From Geminicoccaceae bacterium (GTDB lineage Bacteria; Pseudomonadota; Alphaproteobacteria; Geminicoccales; Geminicoccaceae): a stretch of 6,564 nucleotides of DNA. The position numbers and the translations under genes were made by a program. The notes under the pieces are model-generated. The model did not search any database and was not told where the DNA came from. It saw nothing but the letters and a program-made list of their open reading frames with translations. Shown one piece after another: positions 1-5,703 of the stretch (positions within the stretch are counted from its first letter, which is position 1; each line of letters starts with the position of its first letter). The stretch covers positions 1 through 6,564 of the forward strand of contig JAPJRA010000213.1 in NCBI GenBank assembly GCA_030824835.1, written 5' to 3'.

Positions 1-737
1 CCAGCACGACGCGCGGCCTGCTGCACAAGGACGCGAAGACCGTGAACGGCCGCTCGATCTGGGAGAATGTCGGCCGCGCGTCGTGCTGGAACGAGGAGGT
101 CATCACCCCGTTCGAAAAGCCGTTCAAGGCGGACGCGGGCATCGCCATCCTCACCGGCAACCTCGCCCCGGGCGGGGCGGTGATCAAGCCGTCGGCGGCC
201 TCGCCCGAGCTCCTGCGCCACACCGGTCGGGCGGTAGTGTTCGAATCAGTGGAGGAGATGCACCACGCTGTCGACGACGAGGCGCTCGACATCGACGCCT
301 CCTGCATCATGGTGCTCAAGCATTGTGGTCCCAAGGGCTATCCGGGCATGGCCGAGGTCGGCAACATGCCGCTGCCGGGCAAGCTCCTGCGCCAGGGCGT
401 GCGCGACATGATCCGGATCTCGGACGCCCGCATGTCCGGCACGGCCTATGGCACGGTGGTGCTGCACGTGGCCCCGGAGGCGACGGTCGGCGGTCCGTTG
501 GCGCTGGTGCGCAACGGCGACATGATCACGCTCGACGTGCCCGCCCGCTCGCTGCATCTCCACGTCGGCGAGGCCGAGTTCGCCGCCCGGCGGGCGGCCT
601 GGGAGCCGCCGGTGCCGGCCGCGACTCGCGGCTACACCAAACTGTATATCGACCACGTGCTCCAGGCGGATCAGGGTGCGGATCTCGACTTCCTGGTCGG
701 CCGCACCGGCGCGCCGGTGCCGCGCGACAATCACTGA
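1..737 (+). CDS. IlvD/Edd-family sugar-acid dehydratase, probable L-arabinonate dehydratase (3' part)
   Basis: This is the C-terminal ~244 residues of a dehydratase of the dihydroxy-acid/6-phosphogluconate dehydratase family; the reading frame runs in from the left edge (first whole codon at 3) and stops with TGA at 735-737. Seen: the run GNLAPGGAVIKPSAAS, then KGYPGMAEVGNMPLP, then ISDARMSGTAYGT, then a C-terminal LYIDHVLQADQGADLDFLVG. The last motif is typical of the pentonate dehydratase branch rather than of IlvD itself. The Ser and Thr of the SGT motif (435-437 and 441-443) match residues reported as essential in Rhizobium L-arabinonate dehydratase (Ser480, Thr482); the distance from that Ser to the C-terminus agrees with a 579-residue protein. 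The cysteines that hold the [2Fe-2S] cluster lie in the missing N-terminal part. The enzyme removes water from a pentonate to give a 2-keto-3-deoxypentonate. The next two genes encode the following steps, which supports L-arabinonate; D-xylonate or another aldonate cannot be excluded. In Azospirillum the equivalent gene is called araC, unrelated to the E. coli regulator. Confidence 0.92.
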   Translation, partial: STTRGLLHKDAKTVNGRSIWENVGRASCWNEEVITPFEKPFKADAGIAILTGNLAPGGAVIKPSAASPELLRHTGRAVVFESVEEMHHAVDDEALDIDASCIMVLKHCGPKGYPGMAEVGNMPLPGKLLRQGVRDMIRISDARMSGTAYGTVVLHVAPEATVGGPLALVRNGDMITLDVPARSLHLHVGEAEFAARRAAWEPPVPAATRGYTKLYIDHVLQADQGADLDFLVGRTGAPVPRDNH

Positions 738-746
738 GGATCCGAC

Positions 747-1682
747 ATGACCACCAGCGCCACGCCACGACCCGTGTATGGGGGTGTCTTCCCGGTGGTG
801 CCCACCGTGTTCGACGCACAGGGCGCCCTCGACCTGGACGGGCAGAAGCGGGCCGTCGACTTCATGATCGACGCCGGCTCGCACGGCATCTGCATCCTCG
901 CCAACTTCTCCGAGCAGTTCCTGCTGACCGACGACGAGCGGCAGCGGGTGATGACGACCGTGCTCGAGCACGTGGCCGGCCGGGTGCCGGTGATCGTGAC
1001 CACGACGCATACCGCGACTCGGGTCTGCGCCGAGCGCTCGCGGCAGGCCCAGGATGCGGGCGCCGCCATGGTCATGATCATGCCGCCCTACCACGGCGCC
1101 ACCTTCCGCTTCCCCGAGGCCGAGATCTTCACCTTCTTCCGGACCGTCTCGGACGCGATCTCGATCCCGATCATGGTCCAGGATGCGCCGGTGGCCGGCA
1201 CGCCGCTCTCGGCGCCCTTCCTCGCCCGCATGGCGCGCGAGATCGAGAATCTGAGCTATTTCAAGATTGAGGTGCCGCAGGCGGCGGCCAAGCTGCGCAC
1301 GCTGCTGGAACTTGGCGGCGACGCCATCGTCGGGCCCTGGGACGGTGAGGAGGGCATCACGCTGCTGGCCGACCTCGACGCCGGGGCCACCGGCGCCATG
1401 ACCGGCGGCGGCTACCCCGACGGCATGCGCCAGATCACCGACGCCCATTTCGCCGGGCGGCGCACCGACGCGCTGGACGCCTACCAGCGCTGGCTGCCGC
1501 TGATCAACTTCGAGAACCGCCAGGTCGGGCTCGCCACCTGCAAGGTGCTGATGCAGGAGGGCGGGGTCATCGCCTCGGACGCCGTCCGCCATCCACTGCC
1601 GCAAGTCCATCCGGCCACCCGCGCCGGGCTGCTCGAGATCGCAAGGCGTCTCGACCCCCTGGTCCTGCGCTGGGGTCGCTGA
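747..1682 (+). CDS. L-2-keto-3-deoxyarabonate dehydratase (DapA/DHDPS fold)
   Basis: A 311-residue protein of the dihydrodipicolinate synthase/N-acetylneuraminate lyase superfamily, full length for the family. It closely resembles, from memory, Azospirillum L-2-keto-3-deoxyarabonate dehydratase (called araD there, not E. coli araD): [12 protein letters not shown] near residue 50, VTTTH at 84-88, MPPYHGATF at 112-120, the Schiff-base lysine in SYFKIE (Lys173), and [15 protein letters not shown] after residue 200. The reaction dehydrates and deaminates nothing: it converts L-2-keto-3-deoxyarabonate to alpha-ketoglutarate semialdehyde through a lysine imine, in the cytoplasm. The tyrosine that DHDPS and aldolase members carry in LYNVP is replaced (VQDAP, Gln145), and the usual TTGE segment reads ANFSEQ, which suits a dehydratase rather than an aldolase. 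The start at 747 follows a GAGGA (736-740) that overlaps the stop codon of the upstream dehydratase, so translation is probably coupled. A 2-keto-3-deoxy-sugar-acid substrate other than L-KDA is possible but less likely. Confidence 0.88.
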   Translation: MTTSATPRPVYGGVFPVVPTVFDAQGALDLDGQKRAVDFMIDAGSHGICILANFSEQFLLTDDERQRVMTTVLEHVAGRVPVIVTTTHTATRVCAERSRQAQDAGAAMVMIMPPYHGATFRFPEAEIFTFFRTVSDAISIPIMVQDAPVAGTPLSAPFLARMAREIENLSYFKIEVPQAAAKLRTLLELGGDAIVGPWDGEEGITLLADLDAGATGAMTGGGYPDGMRQITDAHFAGRRTDALDAYQRWLPLINFENRQVGLATCKVLMQEGGVIASDAVRHPLPQVHPATRAGLLEIARRLDPLVLRWGR

Positions 1683-1693
1683 GGTTGGTTGCC

Positions 1694-1698
1694 AGAGG
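1694..1698 (+). promoter_or_regulatory. Ribosome binding site that decides the start of the dehydrogenase gene
   Basis: AGAGG sits directly against an ATG at 1699, leaving no spacer for that codon, but 9 nt before a second in-frame ATG at 1708. Normal Shine-Dalgarno spacing therefore favours 1708. A GAGG at 1681-1684, overlapping the upstream stop, is 14 nt from 1699, which is too far for efficient use. Confidence 0.6.
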
Positions 1699-1707
1699 AT
1701 GAGCACG

Positions 1708-3276
1708 ATGACGATCACCGGCGAGCTGCTGATCGGTGCCGGTACGACGCGGACCGAGGCCGGCTTCCATGCCGTCGACCCAGCCAGCGGCGCAGCGCTC
1801 GAGCCGGCGTTCAGCGAGGCCGGCCCCCAAGAGGTCGCGGCGGCGACGGCCCTTGCCGCCGCGGCATTCCCCGTTTTCCAGGACGTCGAGCTGGAGCGGC
1901 GCGCCGCGTTTCTCGAGACCGTGGCGGACGGGCTCGAGGCCTTGGGCGACACGCTGATCGAGCGCGCGGCACGCGAGACCGGCCTGCCGGTAGCGCGCCT
2001 GATCGGCGAGCGCGGCCGAACGGTGGGCCAGCTGCGGCTGTTCGCCCAGGAGGTGCGGCAGGGCCGCTGGCTAGATGTGCGCATCGACCCGGCGCTGCCG
2101 GAGCGCAAGCCGCTGCCGCGCCCGGACCTGCGCATGCGACAGGTCGGCCTCGGGCCGGTTGCCGTGTTCGGCGCCAGCAACTTTCCGCTCGCCTTCTCGG
2201 TCGCCGGTGGCGATACCGCCTCGGCCTGGGCGGCGGGCTGCCCGGTCGTGGTCAAGGGACACCCGGCCCACCCCGGCACGTCGGAGCTGGTAGGGCGCGC
2301 CATCCAGGAGGCGGTAGCGGCCTGCAATCTGCCGGAAGGTGTGTTCTCGCTGCTAGCCGGCACCACGCACGAGCTGGGCTCGGCGCTGGTCGCCGATCCC
2401 CGCATCATGGCGGTGGGCTTCACCGGCTCGCGCGCCGGCGGCCTGGCGCTCACCCGCATCGCCGCCGCTCGGCCGGTGCCGATTCCGGTCTACGCCGAGA
2501 TGAGCGCCATCAATCCCGTCTTCCTGCTGCCCGCGGCGCTGGAGGCACGGGCCGAGGCGCTGGCCCAGGGCTTCGTCGGCTCGCTCACCATGGGTGCGGG
2601 TCAGTTCTGTACCAATCCCGGCTTGGTGATCGCGATCGCCGGGCCGGCGCTGGATCGTTTCCTCACGGCAGCCCGCTCCATCCTCGAAGGTGCACCTGCG
2701 GCCACCATGCTGACGCCCGGGATTCACGGCGCCTTCGCCAAGGGCGTCGCCGCGTTCACCGAGCAGGCTGAGCTGCTGGCGCGTGGGACGGACGGGCAGG
2801 GGGCGCACACCTGCCGGGCGGCGCTGTTCGCGACCGACGCGCAGACCTTTGCCCGCGAGCCCGGGCTGGCACACGAGGTGTTCGGAGCCTCGTCCCTGAT
2901 CGTGCGCTGCGCCGACGCGGCGGAGATGCTGGCACTCGTGCAGGGCCTGGAAGGCCAGCTCACCGCCACCCTCCAGCTCGACGACGACGATCATGCCCTG
3001 GCGCGCCGCCTGCTGCCGCTGCTGGAGCAGCGCGCCGGGCGCATCCTCGCCAACGGCTGGCCCACCGGCGTCGAAGTCTGTCACGCCATGGTGCACGGCG
3101 GGCCGTACCCCGCGACCTCCGACGCCCGCACCACGTCGGTCGGCACCATGGCGATCCGTCGCTTCCTGCGCCCGGTCTGCTACCAGGATCTGCCCGACGC
3201 GCTGCTGCCGGAGAGCCTGCGCGACGCCAATCCGCTGCGGCTGCCTCGCCTGGTCGATGGTCTGCCGGTGTCGTGA
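1708..3276 (+). CDS. Alpha-ketoglutarate semialdehyde (2,5-dioxovalerate) dehydrogenase
   Basis: A 522-residue aldehyde dehydrogenase (525 if the ATG at 1699 is used), the usual length of the long alpha-ketoglutarate semialdehyde dehydrogenases (EC 1.2.1.26). Residues counted from 1708: [20 protein letters not shown] from 154 with the oxyanion-hole Asn158; [16 protein letters not shown] with the cofactor-binding Lys183; GFTGS at 237-241; the general base in EMSAINPVF (Glu264); and the catalytic cysteine in [11 protein letters not shown] (Cys301). All key ALDH residues are present. The protein oxidises alpha-ketoglutarate semialdehyde to alpha-ketoglutarate with NAD(P)+, the final step by which the two upstream enzymes feed pentose carbon into the TCA cycle. 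It is cytoplasmic. The 25-nt gap to the preceding gene and the lack of any intervening promoter or terminator indicate one operon. The same enzyme type also serves hydroxyproline, glucarate and xylonate pathways, so the substrate assignment rests on the chemistry, while the pathway assignment rests on the neighbours. In Azospirillum the counterpart is araE. Confidence 0.93.
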   Translation: MTITGELLIGAGTTRTEAGFHAVDPASGAALEPAFSEAGPQEVAAATALAAAAFPVFQDVELERRAAFLETVADGLEALGDTLIERAARETGLPVARLIGERGRTVGQLRLFAQEVRQGRWLDVRIDPALPERKPLPRPDLRMRQVGLGPVAVFGASNFPLAFSVAGGDTASAWAAGCPVVVKGHPAHPGTSELVGRAIQEAVAACNLPEGVFSLLAGTTHELGSALVADPRIMAVGFTGSRAGGLALTRIAAARPVPIPVYAEMSAINPVFLLPAALEARAEALAQGFVGSLTMGAGQFCTNPGLVIAIAGPALDRFLTAARSILEGAPAATMLTPGIHGAFAKGVAAFTEQAELLARGTDGQGAHTCRAALFATDAQTFAREPGLAHEVFGASSLIVRCADAAEMLALVQGLEGQLTATLQLDDDDHALARRLLPLLEQRAGRILANGWPTGVEVCHAMVHGGPYPATSDARTTSVGTMAIRRFLRPVCYQDLPDALLPESLRDANPLRLPRLVDGLPVS

Positions 3277-3300
3277 CCGGTGCCGACCCGGGAGATCTGG

Positions 3301-3332
3301 CCGGTGGAGCTGATCTTCCTAAGCTCCACCGG
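3301..3332. terminator. Perfect 11-bp hairpin between convergent genes, probable bidirectional terminator
   Basis: CCGGTGGAGCT (3301-3311) and its exact reverse complement AGCTCCACCGG (3322-3332) flank a 10-nt loop. The hairpin begins 25 bases past the stop of the dehydrogenase gene and lies about 100 bases beyond the stop of the convergent GntR gene. No T-run follows on either strand, so it is not a classical intrinsic terminator. It may act with Rho or as a 3'-end stabilising structure. A second, smaller inverted repeat follows: TCAGCT 3334-3339 with AGCTGA 3346-3351. Apart from these two structures I see nothing in the 3277-3430 gap. Confidence 0.6.
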
Positions 3333-3430
3333 GTCAGCTGCGGGTAGCTGAAAGGCTAGGGGTAGCGTTCGTGGCTGCCCGGTGAGCCGAAGCCGTAGCG
3401 CGCCCCCTCGCTCGGGGATCTCCGCGTCGA

Positions 3431-4132
3431 CTATTCGGCTGCCGACCGGGAAACGACGGCATCGGCAAGTCCGCATTGCAGGACGTGCTCGGCCTTGGCC
3501 CGCAGGTGCGTCTGCAGCAGATGGCCGAGCGCCCTGCCGTCGCGACGACGCAGCGCCTGCATGATCTCCTCGTGCTCGGCCACGGCCTGGGCCCATCGGT
3601 CGTTGGCGAGGTTGGCCATGTAGCGGTAGCGACGGATCCGGAGATTGAGGGCGGTGTAGGTGTCGAGCAGCGTTCGATTGCCGGTCGCTTCGACCAGCAG
3701 CCGGTGGATCTCCTGGTTGGCCCGAAAATAGGCGGGCAGGTTCCGGTCCCGATGGTGCTCGAGCATCGTGCGGTGCAGGCTCTCGAGCTTCTCGATGCCG
3801 GCGTCGTCGATGTTCTCCACCACGAGTGGCCCGACGACCGCCTCGAGGCCGCTGAGAACGTCGACCACCTCGCGCAGCTCCTCCGTGGTGAGCGGGGCAA
3901 CGGTAGCACCTCGGTTCGGGAGGAGCTCGATCAACCCCTCGGACGCCAGAACCTTGAAACTTTCGCGCAGTGGCGTACGGGATACCCCGAGCTGCTCGCA
4001 CAGGAGACGCTCGTTGAGGCGCTGACCGGGCTGCAGCACGCCCTCGACGATCAGGTCACGCAATCGATCCACCACCGCGTCGTGAAGGCTCTGCCGTCGG
4101 ATCCGCAAATCGCCGACCAATATGGCGCTCAT
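3431..4132 (-). CDS. GntR-family transcriptional regulator, FadR/FCD subfamily
   Basis: A 233-residue DNA-binding regulator. Residues ~15-80 form the GntR winged helix: LHDAVVDRLRDLIVEGVLQPGQRLNE, the recognition helix around LGVSRTPLRESFKVLASEGL, and the wing LLPNRGATVAPL. Residues ~85-225 form an all-helical FCD effector domain. Its metal/ligand-site histidines are recognisable: His143 (in NQEIHRLLVEATGN), His187 (in AVAEHEEIM) and His209 (in LLQTHLRAKAEH). The acidic residue usual four positions before the first histidine is Asn139 here. FCD regulators usually bind a small organic acid or amino-acid-like effector and repress nearby catabolic and transport genes. The start at 4132 has an AGGGA (complement of 4142-4146) 9 nt upstream. 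The gene faces away from the aminotransferase gene and converges on the pentose operon. The shared operator-like element at 4259 and 5590 suggests it controls the aminotransferase and binding-protein genes. The effector is unknown. Confidence 0.93.
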   Translation of the reverse strand: MSAILVGDLRIRRQSLHDAVVDRLRDLIVEGVLQPGQRLNERLLCEQLGVSRTPLRESFKVLASEGLIELLPNRGATVAPLTTEELREVVDVLSGLEAVVGPLVVENIDDAGIEKLESLHRTMLEHHRDRNLPAYFRANQEIHRLLVEATGNRTLLDTYTALNLRIRRYRYMANLANDRWAQAVAEHEEIMQALRRRDGRALGHLLQTHLRAKAEHVLQCGLADAVVSRSAAE

Positions 4133-4160
4133 CCGAAAATATCCCTGAAATCGCCGACCA
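4107..4160. repeat. 13-bp direct repeat across the GntR gene start
   Basis: AAATCGCCGACCA occurs at 4107-4119, inside the first codons of the GntR gene, and again exactly at 4148-4160, just upstream of its Shine-Dalgarno. The offset is 41 bp. Neither copy is a palindrome. It could be a remnant of a local duplication or a pair of half-sites near the regulator's own start. Confidence 0.5.
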
Positions 4161-4222
4161 CCTACCGAACCTCTCGTGTCGGTTGCGCGCTCGATCTAAT
4201 GCCCATTGCCGTCCCTGTCCGC

Positions 4223-4232
4223 AACCGCGGTT
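4223..4232. promoter_or_regulatory. 10-bp perfect palindrome in the divergent promoter region
   Basis: AACCGCGGTT is a perfect palindrome 90 bp upstream of the GntR start and about 84 bp upstream of the aminotransferase start. It could be an operator, but a 10-bp palindrome in GC-rich DNA may be chance. The rest of the 4133-4315 gap holds the operator-like element at 4259-4285 and no convincing sigma-70 promoter. Confidence 0.25.
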
Positions 4233-4258
4233 CAGTCCGGTTGGTTTAACTGGTGCCG

Positions 4259-4285
4259 CGGCATGATTATCGCATACAAAATGCA
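4259..4285. promoter_or_regulatory. Operator-like element, copy 1 (upstream of aminotransferase gene)
   Basis: This 27-bp stretch matches 5590-5616 at 24 positions, differing only at 4267, 4271 and 4274. The core GCAT-ACAAA-ATGC (4272-4284) is an inverted repeat with 4-bp arms. On the other strand it reads TTTTGTATGC, which resembles the TTGTATAC-like half-sites seen for FCD-type GntR regulators. It lies between the divergent GntR and aminotransferase genes, ending 30 bases before the aminotransferase ATG. Assigning it to the neighbouring GntR protein is an inference. Confidence 0.65.
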
Positions 4286-4302
4286 GAAATACGATTCGAC
4301 TT

Positions 4303-4309
4303 AGGGAGA
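4303..4309 (+). promoter_or_regulatory. Ribosome binding site that decides the aminotransferase start
   Basis: AGGGAGA precedes the ATG at 4316 by 6 nt. An upstream in-frame ATG at 4253 has no Shine-Dalgarno and would force translation through the operator-like element, so 4316 is chosen. Confidence 0.75.
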
Positions 4310-4315
4310 GCGCGG

Positions 4316-5518
4316 ATGCGCCGCCACCCATCGGGCCGCCATTTCCTGCAGATTCCGGGGCCGACCAACGTTCCCGAGCGCATACTGCACGCGATCGCCA
4401 CGCCGACGATCGATCATCGTGGGCCGGGCTTCCAGAGGCTGGCCCTGGAGGTCCTGGAAGGCCTCAAGCCCATCTTCAAGACGACCGCACCGATCATCGT
4501 CTACCCCGCGTCGGGTACCGGTGGCTGGGAAGCGGCTCTGGTCAACACGCTGTCACCCGGGGATCGGGTGCTGATGTACGAGACGGGCCATTTTGCGATG
4601 CTATGGCACGATCTCGCGCAAAAATTGGGCCTCGTGCCCGAGCTGATCCCGGGCGACTGGCGCTCGGGGGTGGACGCCGACGCGATCGCCGCCCGTCTTG
4701 CCGCTGACCGCTTGCACGACATCAAGGCGGTGTGCATCGTCCACAATGAAACCTCGACCGGCGTGACCAGCCGGATCAGCCCCATCCGCCGTGCCATCGA
4801 CCAGACGGGCCATGGGGCCTTGCTCATGGTCGACGTCATCTCCTCCTTGGCCTCGATCGACTACCGGCACGACGAGTGGGGCGTGGACGTCAGCATCGCC
4901 GGCTCGCAGAAGGGGCTGATGCTGCCGCCTGGTCTCGCCTTCAACGCCATCTCGGAGAAGGCGCTGCGGAGGCAGCGGACCGCGAGGCTGCCTCGCTCCT
5001 ATTGGGACTGGGCCACCATGCTGGATTTCAATCGCAACGGCTTCTTTCCCTTCACGCCGTCGACCAACCTGCTCTACGGCTTGAAGGAAGCCGTCGCCAT
5101 GCTGCTGGAGGAGGGGTTGGACGCCGTGTTCGCGCGCCATGCCCGCTATGGTGCCGCCACGCGTGCCGCCGCCGGGGCATGGGGTCTCGATACCCAGTGT
5201 CGGGTGGCCGAGGAGCATTCGGAGACCCTGACGGGCCTGCGCCTGCCAGCGGGCTTCGACGCCGATCGGTTTCGGGAGCTGATCCTGACGCGTTTCGACA
5301 TGTCCCTCGGCCAGGGCCTGGGCAGGCTAAAGGGGCGGATGTTTCGGATCGGCCATCTCGGTGATCTCAACGATCTGTCCTTGATGGGCGTTCTTGCCGG
5401 CATCGAGATGGGCTTGAAGGCGTTCGGCGTGCCCCTGGCGGGCTCGGGGGTGCAGGCGGCGATGGACGTGTTGAGCGTGCCGGGGCCTAGTTGCAACGAC
5501 GCGTCGCTCGATGCCTGA
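4316..5518 (+). CDS. sgaA: Serine-glyoxylate aminotransferase-type class V PLP aminotransferase
   Basis: A 400-residue fold-type I PLP enzyme close to bacterial serine-glyoxylate aminotransferases (SgaA), at the usual length. Residues counted from 4316: the N-terminal FLQIPGPTNVPERIL; SGTGGWEAALVN from Ser66, which holds the PLP phosphate; HNETSTGV from His143; Asp173 in LLMVDVISS, which pairs with the pyridine nitrogen; the PLP lysine in AGSQKGLMLPPG (Lys199); ARLPRSYWDW; and FRIGHLGD, whose Arg344 corresponds to the carboxylate-binding arginine of alanine-glyoxylate aminotransferase. All catalytic residues are present. The family transfers an amino group, typically from serine to glyoxylate, giving hydroxypyruvate and glycine. 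Methylotrophs use it in the serine cycle, but no serine-cycle partner is visible here. The next gene is a transporter component and the divergent gene is a regulator, so a catabolic role on an imported amino compound is as likely. Ureidoglycine-glyoxylate or 2-aminoethylphosphonate aminotransferase are more distant alternatives. The last ~13 residues after AAMDVLS look poorly conserved. Confidence 0.88.
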   Translation: MRRHPSGRHFLQIPGPTNVPERILHAIATPTIDHRGPGFQRLALEVLEGLKPIFKTTAPIIVYPASGTGGWEAALVNTLSPGDRVLMYETGHFAMLWHDLAQKLGLVPELIPGDWRSGVDADAIAARLAADRLHDIKAVCIVHNETSTGVTSRISPIRRAIDQTGHGALLMVDVISSLASIDYRHDEWGVDVSIAGSQKGLMLPPGLAFNAISEKALRRQRTARLPRSYWDWATMLDFNRNGFFPFTPSTNLLYGLKEAVAMLLEEGLDAVFARHARYGAATRAAAGAWGLDTQCRVAEEHSETLTGLRLPAGFDADRFRELILTRFDMSLGQGLGRLKGRMFRIGHLGDLNDLSLMGVLAGIEMGLKAFGVPLAGSGVQAAMDVLSVPGPSCNDASLDA

Positions 5519-5575
5519 TCGGCAAGCATCTGCCGATAGGATGCGCAACAGCCGCCACAAGCGTCGGGCGCATCC
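5518..5575. terminator. Two adjacent hairpins after the aminotransferase gene
   Basis: The first hairpin is ATCGGCA (5518-5524) with TGCCGAT (5531-5537), a perfect 7-bp stem with a 6-nt loop whose first base is the last base of the stop codon. The second is GGATGCGC (5539-5546) with GCGCATCC (5568-5575), a perfect 8-bp stem around 21 nt. Neither is followed by a T-run on the plus strand, so Rho-independent termination is not clear. They may attenuate read-through between the aminotransferase and the binding-protein gene or protect the upstream mRNA 3' end. Confidence 0.45.
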
Positions 5576-5589
5576 ATCCGATGCTGGAC

Positions 5590-5620
5590 CGGCATGAATA
5601 TTGCGTACAAAATGCAATAT
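5590..5620. promoter_or_regulatory. Operator-like element, copy 2 (upstream of binding-protein gene)
   Basis: This copy matches 4259-4285 at 24 of 27 positions (5590-5616) and carries a better palindrome: ATATTGC (5598-5604) and GCAATAT (5614-5620) around a 9-nt spacer, centred on the same base as the core of copy 1. It ends 83 bases before the ATG at 5704. Its presence suggests that the binding-protein gene has its own promoter, co-regulated with the aminotransferase gene. I see nothing else in the rest of the 5519-5703 gap except the hairpins and the ribosome binding site GGAGG at 5689-5693. Confidence 0.65.
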
Positions 5621-5703
5621 CGATCGCTCAGCACCGATGCGGTCTGACGGGTCGGTCGCCTGGAAGCAGCGCACGCAGGCGCTCAAATGGAGGACACTGC
5701 AGC

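Noticed and set aside
83..1270. A 395-residue plus-strand open frame overlapping the two dehydratase genes
   Set aside because: Arg/Gly/His-rich composition and no family motifs; it is a frame shadow of the real genes.
246..2459. A 737-residue open frame on the minus strand
   Set aside because: It lies opposite three well-recognised plus-strand genes, has low-complexity Arg/Gly/Ala-rich sequence with no domain, and is a usual by-product of GC-rich third codon positions.
4194..4224. Possible sigma-70 promoter for the GntR gene (minus strand TTGCGG and TTAGAT)
   Set aside because: The spacing is 19 bp and both boxes match the consensus poorly; not strong enough to annotate.
4241..4270. Possible sigma-70 promoter for the aminotransferase gene (TTGGTT and GATTAT, 18-bp spacing)
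   Set aside because: Only a weak match, and the equivalent bases upstream of the second operator-like copy do not form a promoter, so the conserved element is better explained as a protein-binding site.
4601..5218. Minus-strand frame opposite the aminotransferase gene
   Set aside because: Repetitive Gly/Arg-rich translation, no start signal, and complete overlap with a conserved enzyme gene.
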